The position numbers were made by a program, and so were the translations under genes. The notes beneath the pieces were generated by a model that worked only from the letters and a program-made list of their open reading frames with translations, searched no databases and was not told where the DNA came from. A stretch of 64,000 nt of DNA from positions 5,905,001 to 5,969,000 of the forward strand of contig NZ_JAVIWK010000001.1 in the NCBI RefSeq assembly GCF_034314165.1. The letters run 5' to 3'. Positions 10,325-19,608 of this stretch are shown here, in pieces. Within the stretch, counting starts at the first letter, position 1; each line of letters starts with the position of its first letter. Source of the stretch: Pseudomonas sp. Bout1. Its GTDB lineage: Bacteria > Pseudomonadota > Gammaproteobacteria > Pseudomonadales > Pseudomonadaceae.

Positions 10325-13054
10325 CTACCCCAACAATCCCATCTCCTGCGCCCGCGCCACTGCCTGTGTGCGCCGCTCTACTCCAAGCTTGCTGTTGATA
10401 TGACTGGCGTGGGTTTTTACGGTGTGCAGCGAAATAAACAGCTGATTGCTGATCTCCTGGTTCGAGCATCCTTGGGCAATCAGGTGCAACACTGCCAGCT
10501 CCCGGGTGCTCAGGGTTTCAGGGGTGTGCGGGGTTTCAGCCACCGCAACATTCGGCAAGAGTGCCAGCAGGCCCTGGCTCAGGAGGCCATGGGCATCGCG
10601 GGCAAGCTGTTCCCGCGACCAGTCGGGATAGCGTTCCAGCAAGCGCTGGAAAGGCTGCATGGCGCCACCGGCGGCGGCTTCCAGCGCACGGGCAAACACC
10701 GGGCGGGCCTGCACTTCCTGGCCACCTTCAAGCAATAACAGCGCCTGCTGGGTCAGCGCCATCAGGCTGATCATCTGCCGGCCGCTGTTATGCGCCTGAC
10801 GTGCCAGCTCATCGAGCCGTTGCAGTGAGGCCGCCGGCTGATGACGGATCGCGTCGAGCGCCGCCTGTTGCAGCTCGATATGTTGCGGCAGGTGCGGATG
10901 AAATTCCGGCGCGGCTGCGGCCTGTTCGCCGTTGTAGGTTTGCCCCAGTCGCGTCAGCCAGGCATCGGCCAGGTCGGTGCGGCCCTGGGCCAGCCACAGT
11001 TCGCATTTGACCAGCGTGATCATCGCCAGGTAAAAAATCGGCGGCACATCCCAGATATGCATCAAGCGCTCGGCCTCGGCCAGTTCGGCAAAAGCCATGG
11101 GGAAATCGCCACGGCGGCCTTCGAAGCTGGCGATCACGCAATGGCCGATCAACACGCTGATATCCCGACAGGCCCGCGCCTCGGTCAAGCCGGCACGCAG
11201 GCGAGCGAGCCCGGCTTCGGGCTGGCAGCGCACCAGCAGCAGGTAACCTTCGTACAACGCCAAGCGCGCACGTACTGCATACAGCCGTTGCGGCGCCAGG
11301 CCCCGCAAGCGTTGCAGGCCCTGGCGCACTTCATCCAGGGAACGCAGGATCTCGCCACGGGCCTGGAGCACCCGCGCGCGGTCGTAATGGGCCAAGGCCT
11401 CGAACAACGGATTGCCGACACGCTGCGCCAACTCCAGGGATTCACGGTTCAGGCCACGGGCGCGCCACAGGTCGGCGTCGACGATGGCCAGGTTGGACAG
11501 GGTCGACAGGCACATCAACCGCTGGCCATACCGTTTGTGCGGCAGGCTTTCCAACGCCTCGCTGCAATACAACTGGGTCAGTTCGCGATCGCCACGCCCA
11601 CGGGCGATGATCCCACTCAGGGCCAGCCATTGGGCCAGCATCGACTTTTGCGCGGTGGCCGACGGCGCCGGTAAAAAGCGGCTGAGGTGGCTTGCGAGTT
11701 CCTGCGCCGCATCCAACTGGCAAGCCAGGCCCAGGGCCCAGCTGTAGAGCACGATCAGGCGTGGCGTGCTCATCAACAAACTGTCGGGCAAGTCCATTTT
11801 CCAACGCAGCAGCATGCCCACGTTTTGCTCCGCCAGCAGTTGCTCCTCGGAGAGGTTCTGCACCAGGTTTGCCGCCACATCCAGGTGGCCGGCACGTAGC
11901 GCCTGCTCTACTGCCTCATCGATCAAGCCTTGGGCATTGAACCAGCGACAGGCTCGCAGGTGCAGGCTGGCAGCCGGCAACACGGCATTACTCGCACGCC
12001 GGGTGCGCAGCAGGTCGGAAAACAGATGATGATAACGGTACCAGTGGCCCTGCTCGTCCAGCGGCACCAGGAATACCTGGTGGGCTTGCAGGTAGCGCAG
12101 GATTTCCGTGCTGTCGTGGGCCTCGCGCACGGCGTCGCACAGTTCGCTGCAAAAGCGCTCCTGGGAGGCGGTGTCGTAGAGAAACGCCTGAACGTCGGTG
12201 GGCAGGCAATCAATGACTTCTTCGAGCAGGTAATCGCGGATCAGCCCTTCGCCGCCGTGCAAGCCTTGGGGCAGCGCACCTTCGCTACCCGCCTCGGAAG
12301 CCGCCAAGAGCCAGAAACGCAGGCCGGCCACCCAACCTTCACTGCGCCGGATCAGGTTATCCAGGGCTTCGCCGCGCAATGAGCTGCTGTGGCGGTCGAG
12401 CAGGGCCAGGGATTCGGCGTGAGTCAGGCGCAGGTCCTGCTCGTGCAGCTCCAGCAAATGCCGGGACAGGCGCAGGCGCGCCAGGTGCCAGTCGGGGCGC
12501 TGGCGGCTGGTGACCAGCACCAACAGGCCGTCGGGCAAATGATTGAGGAAAAATTGCAGGCAGCGGTCGAGCACCGGGCCCTGGGCCAGATGGTAGTCAT
12601 CCAGTACCAGCAACAGCGGTGCCTGGGTCGACAGGTGCACCGTGAGTTCATCCAGCAGGCCATCGAGCCACTCTTCAAACGCGAAGGGTTGATGACGCTG
12701 GCGCATTTTCAGCAGGCCCAGGGACTGGGCGCCCAACTGCGGGAAGTATTGCTGCAAGCCGTCGAGCAGGCGCTCAAGGAAACGTCCCGGATCGTTATCG
12801 CGGGGGCTGAGCCCCAGCCACAGGCTTTGCCAGTGGGCCGGCAGGCTCTGGCAGAACTCCACCGCCAGCGAACTCTTGCCGAACCCTGCCGGGGCGCTGA
12901 CCAGCAATAAACGCCCGGCCAACCCTTCACTCAGGCGTTCGCACAGGCGCGGTCGCAACACATAGCCGTCAGGCAGTGGGGGTCGATAGAAGCGACCTTC
13001 CAGAGTCGGAATTACCGCGCTGGCAGGCCCTTGGATGCGGGACAGATCAGTCAT
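10325..13054 (-). CDS. MalT-like LuxR-family ATP-dependent activator
   Basis: A large LuxR (LAL-type) regulator of about 909 aa. A Walker A motif (APAGFGKSS) lies near residue 50, a Walker B-like LLLVLDDYHLA follows, then a long TPR-like sensor region and a C-terminal LuxR helix-turn-helix (LSTRELAVLHLIAQGCSNQE; SLHTVKTHASHI). MalT-type proteins bind ATP and an inducer, oligomerise and activate neighbouring operons. Here the neighbours on the same strand are DUF1329, DUF1302 and an acyl-CoA ligase, the likely targets. The start is ATG 13054 or ATG 13087; no strong ribosome site separates them. Length and domain order are normal. Confidence 0.88.
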   Translation of the reverse strand: MTDLSRIQGPASAVIPTLEGRFYRPPLPDGYVLRPRLCERLSEGLAGRLLLVSAPAGFGKSSLAVEFCQSLPAHWQSLWLGLSPRDNDPGRFLERLLDGLQQYFPQLGAQSLGLLKMRQRHQPFAFEEWLDGLLDELTVHLSTQAPLLLVLDDYHLAQGPVLDRCLQFFLNHLPDGLLVLVTSRQRPDWHLARLRLSRHLLELHEQDLRLTHAESLALLDRHSSSLRGEALDNLIRRSEGWVAGLRFWLLAASEAGSEGALPQGLHGGEGLIRDYLLEEVIDCLPTDVQAFLYDTASQERFCSELCDAVREAHDSTEILRYLQAHQVFLVPLDEQGHWYRYHHLFSDLLRTRRASNAVLPAASLHLRACRWFNAQGLIDEAVEQALRAGHLDVAANLVQNLSEEQLLAEQNVGMLLRWKMDLPDSLLMSTPRLIVLYSWALGLACQLDAAQELASHLSRFLPAPSATAQKSMLAQWLALSGIIARGRGDRELTQLYCSEALESLPHKRYGQRLMCLSTLSNLAIVDADLWRARGLNRESLELAQRVGNPLFEALAHYDRARVLQARGEILRSLDEVRQGLQRLRGLAPQRLYAVRARLALYEGYLLLVRCQPEAGLARLRAGLTEARACRDISVLIGHCVIASFEGRRGDFPMAFAELAEAERLMHIWDVPPIFYLAMITLVKCELWLAQGRTDLADAWLTRLGQTYNGEQAAAAPEFHPHLPQHIELQQAALDAIRHQPAASLQRLDELARQAHNSGRQMISLMALTQQALLLLEGGQEVQARPVFARALEAAAGGAMQPFQRLLERYPDWSREQLARDAHGLLSQGLLALLPNVAVAETPHTPETLSTRELAVLHLIAQGCSNQEISNQLFISLHTVKTHASHINSKLGVERRTQAVARAQEMGLLG

Positions 13055-13202
13055 CGCCGGGCTCTTGTAGAAGGCTGTTGTCGGCATTGCAGATGTCCGC
13101 AGACTAGCGGTAAAAGCGGCAGCTTTGTAGATCTTTGCAACAATTGTCTGAAAAAGACTACGACAAAAAATATCCGGACTTCTTCTGGAACGACCGACAC
13201 TC

Positions 13203-13294
13203 TGTGGCGAGGGAGCTTGCTCCCGCTGGAGTGAGCAGCGCTCCCGTTTTTGGGGCTGCTATGTAGCCCAGCGGGAGCAAGCTCCCTCACCACA
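13203..13294. repeat. REPIN-like inverted repeat (GGGAGCAAGCTCCC family)
   Basis: Two long complementary arms, GAGGGAGCTTGCTCCCGCTGG near 13210 and its complement near 13268-13287, each themselves palindromic, face each other across a spacer. This is the layout of a REP doublet, a non-autonomous mobile repeat common between pseudomonad genes. It lies between the regulator and DUF1329. Confidence 0.8.
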
Positions 13295-13303
13295 GTGGTC
13301 CGG

Positions 13304-13336
13304 CAAAAAAAAGCCCCGAACCAGTCGGGGCGTCTT
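13304..13336 (-). terminator. Intrinsic terminator after the DUF1329 gene
   Basis: On the minus strand a 7-bp stem (GCCCCGA/TCGGGGC, 13313-13331) is followed by a run of T, 29 nt after the DUF1329 stop. Confidence 0.85.
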
Positions 13337-13364
13337 TCGAGGATGCGGCCTCGTTTACAGCAAG

Positions 13365-14729
13365 TTAGCGAACACCATCCTGGCGCAGGGCGGCCGGGGT
13401 GAAGTCGCTGGTGGTGGCGGTGAAGCCGAAGTCATAGGCCTGTTTCTCTTCGTTCTTCATGCCCAGGGCCAGGTAGCGGCCGGACTGCAGGTCGTAGAGG
13501 GTTTCGAGGGCGTACCACGGCACTTGCTTGTCGTAGTAGTTCTCGGCGTGGGCTTCAGCCACGCGCCACAGTTGGCCACGACCGTCGTAGTGGTCGATGA
13601 CCGCGGCTTGCCAGGTGTCTTCGTCGATGAAGAAGTCACGCTTGGCGTAGATGTGGCGCTGCCCCTCCTTCAGGGTTGCAACCACATGCCACACACGACG
13701 CAGCTCGTAGCGAGCCAGGTCCTGGTTGATGTGGCCGGCCTTGATGATGTCGACATACTTGAGCTTCGGATCGTCGAGTTTGTAGCTGTTTTCGGCGATG
13801 TACAGTTCCTTCTTGCCTTCCAGTTTCCAGTCGTAGCGGTCCGGTGCACCGTTGAACATGTCAAGGTTGTCGGAGGTACGCAGGCCGTCGGCGGCAGTAC
13901 CCGGGCCGTCATACGACACTTGCGGCGCCCGGCGCACACGGCGCTGGCCGGCGTTGTAAACCCACGCCGAACGCGGCTCTTTCACCTGGTCGAGGGTTTC
14001 GTGAACCAGCAACACACCACCGGCCAAACGTGCCGGCGCAGTCACTTGCTGCTTGAAGTAGAACAGGATGTTGCCCGGGTTTTTCGGGTCGTAGTCCTTC
14101 ATCTTGTCGCGGAACACGAACTGGTCGCGAAAGTACACCAGGCTGAACGAGCCGTTGGTTTGCGGCGTGGCCTGGGTCACCAGGCGGGTCACGCTGCCGC
14201 CGCGATAGCGGGTGATGTGGTTCCAGATCACTTCTACGCCGCTTTTCGGGATCGGGAACGGTACTGCGGTTTCGAAGTTTTCCAGGCCGTTGCCGCCGGA
14301 CACCAGGTTGGTGCTGGTGGCGTTTTTCTTGATGGCGGCAAACACATCAGCCGGCACCGTGGCGCCGCGATGGGTCGGGTAGACCGGCATCTTGAAGGTG
14401 TCGGGGTAGCGCTTGAACATCGCGTACTGCCCGGGCGCCAGCTTGTCTTTGTACTGCTCGACGTTTTGCGCGGTGATGGTGAATTGCGGTTGTTCGCTGG
14501 CGTACGGGTTGGCCAAAAAGCCACGGGCATCCACGGCGCCGGCGTTGGTGGGCAGTGGCGACCATTTGGGGATGGTGCCGGCCGCGTTACCGGCCATCTC
14601 AGCGCCCATCGGCGTCAGGCTCGTACCCAGCTTGGCGGCTTCATCCGCCGAGACTGCCGCCATGACGCTACCCGCCATGATCGACAACCCAAGCACACCC
14701 ACCTGCAACAGATTTTTAGTTATTTTCAT
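13365..14729 (-). CDS. DUF1329 family periplasmic protein
   Basis: A 454-aa secreted protein. The signal peptide (residues 1-24) ends in VMA-AVSADEA. The body matches DUF1329, described as an outer-membrane lipoprotein-sorting-like (LolB-like) fold able to enclose hydrophobic ligands. It is almost always next to a DUF1302 gene, as here (43 nt downstream of it). The exact substrate is unknown. The acyl-CoA ligase in the cluster suggests a fatty-acid-like or ester compound. It ends in a terminator. Confidence 0.88.
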   Translation of the reverse strand: MKITKNLLQVGVLGLSIMAGSVMAAVSADEAAKLGTSLTPMGAEMAGNAAGTIPKWSPLPTNAGAVDARGFLANPYASEQPQFTITAQNVEQYKDKLAPGQYAMFKRYPDTFKMPVYPTHRGATVPADVFAAIKKNATSTNLVSGGNGLENFETAVPFPIPKSGVEVIWNHITRYRGGSVTRLVTQATPQTNGSFSLVYFRDQFVFRDKMKDYDPKNPGNILFYFKQQVTAPARLAGGVLLVHETLDQVKEPRSAWVYNAGQRRVRRAPQVSYDGPGTAADGLRTSDNLDMFNGAPDRYDWKLEGKKELYIAENSYKLDDPKLKYVDIIKAGHINQDLARYELRRVWHVVATLKEGQRHIYAKRDFFIDEDTWQAAVIDHYDGRGQLWRVAEAHAENYYDKQVPWYALETLYDLQSGRYLALGMKNEEKQAYDFGFTATTSDFTPAALRQDGVR

Positions 14730-14772
14730 GTTCTGGTTCTTCCTTAAAACATACTGCTTAAAGAGAGTGTGC

Positions 14773-16641
14773 TTAGAAGTTCACGCCGACGCTTAAGGCG
14801 ATAAAGTCGCGATCATCCACGGTGCTGAAGTCGCCACCGAAGAAGTTGGTGTAGTTCAGGCTTGCGGTGTAGGTGTTCTGGTATTCAGCATCCAGGCCGA
14901 GGCTGACCGCCTTGCGGCCCTCTTCGAAGTTGCCGCCAGGGCCAGGCGAGTAGCCTTTGACGTCGTGGGACCAGGCCACGTTGGGCTTGAGGTTTACACC
15001 GGCAAACACGTCCGGGTATTCCCAGATCGCCCGGCCACGGTAGCCCCAGGAAGTCGCGGTGGTGAAGCCGTCATTGTTGCAGTTGGTATTCAGGCCATTG
15101 GCGTTAGGCAGTCCGGCGCCCTGCGCGGTGGAGTTGTTAAGCGCAGGACATGCGCCGTTAGGCAGAGTGCCTGGGCCGAACACCGGATCACGCCCGTAGC
15201 GAACTTCGGACTTGCTCTCCAGGCCACCGACATAGGTCATGCCGATTTCACCCACCACAGTCAGGCGGGTGGCGCCCATGACCTGATCAAAGAAATGCGT
15301 GAACGTGGTTTGCAGTTGAGTGATTTCCTTACGGCGATAGCCATGCAAGTCCTGGCCCGGTACACCGTTCAGCAACGAGGCATCCTTCAGTACCGGGGCG
15401 CCGATAGGGCGAACACCGGCATACAGAATGTCAGTAGAGTTCAGTTGTACCGGCGCGTTGGGACGATAGCTCACCTCACCGCTCCAGGCAGTCCCTGTAG
15501 GCAGCGTGGTAGAAAAGCTCAAGCCGTAGAGACGTATATCTTCCGGATACTCGACGAAGTAATTGGAGTTACCCGCGACAATCAATGGCCGCAGTTGTGC
15601 CGGCAACCCTGGCGTTGCACCGGTATAGGCAGATTGCGGAGCACCGTGGGCGCTGAAGATCGGCGCCCGGCTGTGATAGTTCATGGCGTAGGCGCCGAAC
15701 TCGGTGTCGAGCGGCTCATAGTTATAATGGAACGCTACGCCGAACTGGCCGCCATCGCGCGCGTCACGATCAGGGCCGCGACGCACCAGGACACCTTCAC
15801 TGTTCACATCCACACCATAGCGAGCCAGCGCAGGTACCAGCGCTGCCGGCAGGGTGCGAGAGCTGTTCAGCACCCGCAGGTTGTCGTTACAGCCACCGGT
15901 GATAATGTCCGGCTGCGAGAAAAACGTCCCGCAGTTATCGGTAACGGTCTTGTCCCAATCCAGTTGGTAGAAGCCTTCTGCCGAGAGGTTATCGGTCAGG
16001 GTCTGCGACACGTAGAACATGTTGACCGGAATCAGGCCTTCCTTGATTTCAGCACCAGGACGACGGAACGCGGCGACATCAATCGGGTTGATGGCGTTGA
16101 TACCACCACCAATGAACGTACTCTCGCCCCAACTGATGACCTGCTTACCAAACCGCACGGAACCCGGCTCATCGGCAACCGAATAGTTGTGGTAGACGAA
16201 CGCATCGAGAATCTGCCCGCCGGAGGACCTGGCGCCCATCGGGCGCCCCTTGTCGCTGATGTTCTTGAAGTCGAGGTCGTCGTCTTTGAGCTTGAAGTCA
16301 TACCAGTACTTGCCCCGCACAAACACGCCGGTGTCGCCGTATTTCAACTCAAGGTCATGGATACCCTTGAAGATCTTCGAGAAGGAATCACCCTTGTCGA
16401 AGTTCAGGTGGCCGTCATCCGAGGTTTGCGACAACCCCTTGCCGCCGTTGTTAGCGCCGATCAGGTCTTTGTTGCGACCCGCAGTCGACCAACTCGCCCC
16501 CACCGACAGGGACGAGTCAAAGCTGCCTTCGATTTCACCGATGTTGAAACTGACGCCGAATGCGGGCCCGGCGAGCGAGGAAGCGAGACCGACGGCCAAG
16601 GGCAGTCTTGCCCGGCGCCAGAACTGGTTTGCTGAGATCAT
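14773..16641 (-). CDS. DUF1302 family outer-membrane protein
   Basis: A 622-aa protein. The signal peptide is near residues 1-29 (LAGPAFG-VSF). The rest is rich in alternating aromatic/polar strands and ends in FIALSVGVNF, whose terminal Phe is the usual beta-barrel assembly signal, so an outer-membrane beta-barrel is likely. GGAG precedes ATG 16641. It is the first gene of a two-gene unit with DUF1329. Pairs of this kind are linked in pseudomonads to handling of hydrophobic compounds; the transported molecule is unknown. Confidence 0.88.
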   Translation of the reverse strand: MISANQFWRRARLPLAVGLASSLAGPAFGVSFNIGEIEGSFDSSLSVGASWSTAGRNKDLIGANNGGKGLSQTSDDGHLNFDKGDSFSKIFKGIHDLELKYGDTGVFVRGKYWYDFKLKDDDLDFKNISDKGRPMGARSSGGQILDAFVYHNYSVADEPGSVRFGKQVISWGESTFIGGGINAINPIDVAAFRRPGAEIKEGLIPVNMFYVSQTLTDNLSAEGFYQLDWDKTVTDNCGTFFSQPDIITGGCNDNLRVLNSSRTLPAALVPALARYGVDVNSEGVLVRRGPDRDARDGGQFGVAFHYNYEPLDTEFGAYAMNYHSRAPIFSAHGAPQSAYTGATPGLPAQLRPLIVAGNSNYFVEYPEDIRLYGLSFSTTLPTGTAWSGEVSYRPNAPVQLNSTDILYAGVRPIGAPVLKDASLLNGVPGQDLHGYRRKEITQLQTTFTHFFDQVMGATRLTVVGEIGMTYVGGLESKSEVRYGRDPVFGPGTLPNGACPALNNSTAQGAGLPNANGLNTNCNNDGFTTATSWGYRGRAIWEYPDVFAGVNLKPNVAWSHDVKGYSPGPGGNFEEGRKAVSLGLDAEYQNTYTASLNYTNFFGGDFSTVDDRDFIALSVGVNF

Positions 16642-16972
16642 CGACGCTACTCCATGTGCATTATTGTTATGGCAGTGAGTCGCTTCTAAGGTGCTTGTAA
16701 CGGCCGGAATACAACGATTCCAATGCCGGGTGAACTCGTGAACCCGCCAGGCTCACAGCACCGCACCTTGAAAAACTCTGGGATGGACTATAGCCAGCAG
16801 GGGGTACCGCTTGATCCCTCTAAAGTGTGATTTGCATCACCAACCCGTCTGCCACAGTCCTTTCGCCATGCTGGCGAAGGCCAGCGCGGGAAGGATGGCT
16901 GAAAATTGGCAAATCACAAGTGAAGGCTCGGAATAGAGCACTGCCGTGCCCGCGAGGGCACGGCAAGAGGTG
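16642..16972 (-). promoter_or_regulatory. Upstream region of DUF1302-DUF1329 with CRP/Vfr-like site
   Basis: This 331-nt gap holds no gene. TGTGA-TTTGCA-TCACC at 16826-16841 matches the CRP/Vfr operator TGTGAN6TCACA in 9 of 10 fixed positions. It lies about 185 nt upstream of the DUF1302 start. A TATAGT-like -10 element follows on the minus strand near 16785. Whether Vfr binds is inference. Confidence 0.4.
16942..16965 (-). terminator. Stem-loop after acyl-CoA ligase gene
   Basis: A perfect 10-bp stem (TGCCGTGCCC/GGGCACGGCA) with loop GCGA lies 8 nt after the ligase stop. It lacks a clear T-run, so it may be a weak terminator or an mRNA 3' end protector. Confidence 0.45.
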
Positions 16973-18655
16973 TCAGAGGGTGGAGAGGAAGGTGCTGTTG
17001 TTGGCCTGCCATTCGATGATGTCGATACGGATACGTTTTTTGTCGAGCTTGCCGACGCTGGTCTTGGGAATTTCCGTAACAACGGCGATCTGGCTTGGAA
17101 TCGCCCACTTGCTCAAGTGGCCCAATTCCACAAACGGCTTGAGATGTTCCTTCAGCTCTTTGGCCCCTATCACATGGCCATCACGCACCACCAGCAACGC
17201 AAACGGGCGCTCGCCCCACTGCGGGTCGGCAATCCCCACCACCGCTACTTCGCGTACCGCCGGGTGGCGGCTGACCAGATCTTCAAGGGCCAGCGAGGAG
17301 ATCCACTCGCCACCGGTCTTGATCACATCCTTGATGCGGTCACGAATATCGATCACGCCAAACGCGTCCAGGGTGGCCACGTCGCCGGTGTGCATCCAGC
17401 CGCCAGCCCACAGCTCGGCGCCCTTTTCCGGTTCGTTGAAATAGCCTTCGCTGAGCCATGGCGCACGCAGCACCAGTTCGCCCTGGGATTCGCCGTCGGC
17501 GGGCAGGAAGTTGCCGTCACCGTCGATAATCGCCGCCTCCACCAACGGCCCGGGCACGCCGGCCTTGATGCGGTAGGTGGTGCGCTCGTCCTCGGTGCCG
17601 GCCATCAACTCTTCATTCAGGTGCGCGCAAGACACCAACGGCCCGGTCTCGGACATGCCGTACGCCGCTGTCAGCTGAATCCCGCGGGCCTTGGACGCTT
17701 CATACAGCGAACGGTTAAGCGCACTGCCGCCGATGACGATTTTCCAGCCACCGAAATCCACACCCTGGCCGGCTTTGGCGTTGAGCACCATTTGCAGGAT
17801 GGTCGGCACGCAATGGGAGAAGGTGACCTTCTCCTTGCGCCACAGCTCCACCAGGTATTCGGGGTCGTAACGGCCGGGGTAGACCTGCTTCAGGCCGAGC
17901 ATGGTCGCCACATACGGCAGGCCCCAGGCGTGCACGTGGAACATCGGGGTGATCGGCATGTAGACGTCGTTGGTGCCCAACAGGCGCACGCTGTCGACGC
18001 TGCCCATGATGGTCGCCACGCCCATGGTGTGCAGCACCAGTTGGCGGTGGGTGAAGTACACACCCTTGGGATTGCCTGTGGTGCCGGTGGTGTAGAAGGT
18101 GGTGGCGACGGAATTTTCGTCGAAATCCTGGAAGTCGTACCGAGGGCTTGCCGCCGCCAGCAACGTTTCGTACTCACCCACGAGGTTGGGCAGCTCGGCG
18201 GTTTTTTCCGCGCCGTCGGTGAGCAGCAGGGTTTTGTCGACGGTGGTGAGGTGGCCGGCGATGGCCTGGTAAAGCCCCACGAACTCGCTGTTGACCAGCA
18301 CAAAGCGGTCCTCGGCGTGGTTCATGGTGTACAGAATCTGCTCCGGCGACAGGCGCACGTTAATGGTATGGATAACTGCGCCAATCATCGGGATGGCGAA
18401 CATGCATTCCAGGTAGCGGTGGCTGTCCCAGTCCATTACGGCCACGGTGTCACCGGCCTTGACCCCGGCCTCGGTCAGCACATTGGCCAGGCGGGCGACG
18501 CGCTCGATCAGGGTTGGGTAGGTATAACGCAACTGGTCGCGGTAGACGATTTCCCGGGTTTTTTCGTAGCGTGTCCCGGACATCAACAGGCGTTTGATCA
18601 ACAGCGGGTATTGGTAGGCGCCTTCGGCGGGCGGGATAACACGAGTCTGCAACAT
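16973..18655 (-). CDS. Medium/long-chain fatty acyl-CoA ligase (AlkK-like)
   Basis: A 560-aa ANL-superfamily enzyme. The AMP-binding P-loop YTTGTTGNPKGV is near residue 190, the adenylate motif YGMSETGPLVS near 335, and HTGDVATLDAFGVIDIRDR near 420 is the A8 hinge; the C-terminal catalytic lysine lies in SVGKLDKKRIR. It converts a free fatty acid with ATP and CoA to acyl-CoA. The N-terminal part and length resemble AlkK-type medium-chain ligases. It is encoded upstream of DUF1302/DUF1329 on the same strand and presumably acts on a product imported or released by them. Chain-length preference cannot be read from sequence. Confidence 0.88.
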   Translation of the reverse strand: MLQTRVIPPAEGAYQYPLLIKRLLMSGTRYEKTREIVYRDQLRYTYPTLIERVARLANVLTEAGVKAGDTVAVMDWDSHRYLECMFAIPMIGAVIHTINVRLSPEQILYTMNHAEDRFVLVNSEFVGLYQAIAGHLTTVDKTLLLTDGAEKTAELPNLVGEYETLLAAASPRYDFQDFDENSVATTFYTTGTTGNPKGVYFTHRQLVLHTMGVATIMGSVDSVRLLGTNDVYMPITPMFHVHAWGLPYVATMLGLKQVYPGRYDPEYLVELWRKEKVTFSHCVPTILQMVLNAKAGQGVDFGGWKIVIGGSALNRSLYEASKARGIQLTAAYGMSETGPLVSCAHLNEELMAGTEDERTTYRIKAGVPGPLVEAAIIDGDGNFLPADGESQGELVLRAPWLSEGYFNEPEKGAELWAGGWMHTGDVATLDAFGVIDIRDRIKDVIKTGGEWISSLALEDLVSRHPAVREVAVVGIADPQWGERPFALLVVRDGHVIGAKELKEHLKPFVELGHLSKWAIPSQIAVVTEIPKTSVGKLDKKRIRIDIIEWQANNSTFLSTL

Positions 18656-18682
18656 ACAAATCCCTTATCTGACTGCACGGTC

Positions 18683-18726
18683 TTGGCTGAAACATCTGCA
18701 CTTTAGAGCGCTTGTGTTTCAGCCAA
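18683..18726. promoter_or_regulatory. 12-bp perfect inverted repeat upstream of acyl-CoA ligase
   Basis: TTGGCTGAAACA (18683-18694) is repeated inverted as TGTTTCAGCCAA (18715-18726) with a 20-nt spacer. It lies 28-71 nt upstream of the ligase ATG, where a promoter is expected. The half-sites contain GAAAC/GTTTC, reminiscent of the core of PsrA-type fatty-acid regulators but with much wider spacing. Likely an operator; the binding protein is unknown, the MalT-like regulator being another candidate. Confidence 0.5.
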
Positions 18727-18906
18727 ATCAGCCAAAGGAATGATTTGCAGAACCCAATCAATGCTAGCTTTGCGCCAGCATTCGCTGTTACCCCGAGCAG
18801 TTACGAACAAGAAGCTGCCTTCGCTTAAAGGCGAACCTTCTGACATTCGGCGTGGATATCAACTCTTTACTCTCTGGGCTTTCGCAAACTCCAGGGATGA
18901 AAAGGC

Positions 18907-19608
18907 ATGACCTCCAGCGCATCAAGGTTCCCTTTCCTCTGCCGCGCGGCGCGGGGCAGCCATTTCAAATCGGTCTTCCAGGCGGTTCCTTACTCGGAAA
19001 CCGAGTGCCTTCGGCCGAAGTTGGATAAGACTTTGGCAATCGCCTGCGCCCTTCCCGGCCGCAGCACTCACGCTCAGGCATCCACATGCAGACTCCCTGT
19101 AAGTGCCAATTGTCTGGTCGCCATGCTCTTCGGCCTGGTGGGCGCATTGTCGGTTCCGAGTGCCCGCGCGAGCACTATCGAAGGCATCAACCACACGCAC
19201 TGGGCGATCAACCACTTCAGTGTTGATGGGCGCTCGGGTATCGACATTATTGGGCCGTATCAGGGAGGCGGCGGAGGTTGTTGTTACGTCGCCCCCTCGA
19301 AGTGGAAGCCAGGAATGATGGTGCGGGTTGATTGGGAAAGTGGGGTGGCTTATTCCGATGACTTTCCAGGTTTTGCCGATAGGCCGAAGTACTTCGCCTG
19401 GAAAAAAAAGGTTAATTCCCAAAAACGCCAACACTCCAAGCTAGTCCCGATCCCCGACTACACCGGCCAAAAAGTCTGCGGTCTCACAGTCCACTTCCTA
19501 CCTTGCGACGAACTTCAAGTCACCACCTCCTGCTACGCCTACGGCAGCCCCGACTACCCAATCAAAACCGCACTGCATTTGCCGGAGCCTAAGTCATGCC
19601 CGAAGTGA
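18907..19608 (+). CDS. DUF3304 protein, probable Tle1 immunity, copy 1
   Basis: A 233-aa protein whose C-terminal 145 residues are a DUF3304 domain: INHTHWAINHFSVDG, a glycine run followed by CCYVAPSKW, and further cysteines in VCGLTVHFLPC and SCYAYGSPDYP. Four to five conserved cysteines in an exported protein suggest disulfides. A hydrophobic segment ending VPSARA-STIEG looks like a signal peptide, but it starts about 70 residues in. The first 70 residues have no counterpart in the other two copies, so the annotated ATG (AAAGG upstream) may not be the true start, or the N-terminus has been replaced. It overlaps the lipase gene downstream by 13 nt. Function as immunity protein is inferred from pairing with Tle1. 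Confidence 0.7.
   Translation: MTSSASRFPFLCRAARGSHFKSVFQAVPYSETECLRPKLDKTLAIACALPGRSTHAQASTCRLPVSANCLVAMLFGLVGALSVPSARASTIEGINHTHWAINHFSVDGRSGIDIIGPYQGGGGGCCYVAPSKWKPGMMVRVDWESGVAYSDDFPGFADRPKYFAWKKKVNSQKRQHSKLVPIPDYTGQKVCGLTVHFLPCDELQVTTSCYAYGSPDYPIKTALHLPEPKSCPK

Noticed and set aside
16946..18706. 586-codon plus-strand frame opposite the acyl-CoA ligase
   Set aside because: Ligase motifs on the minus strand are complete; the opposite frame has the composition of a shadow.
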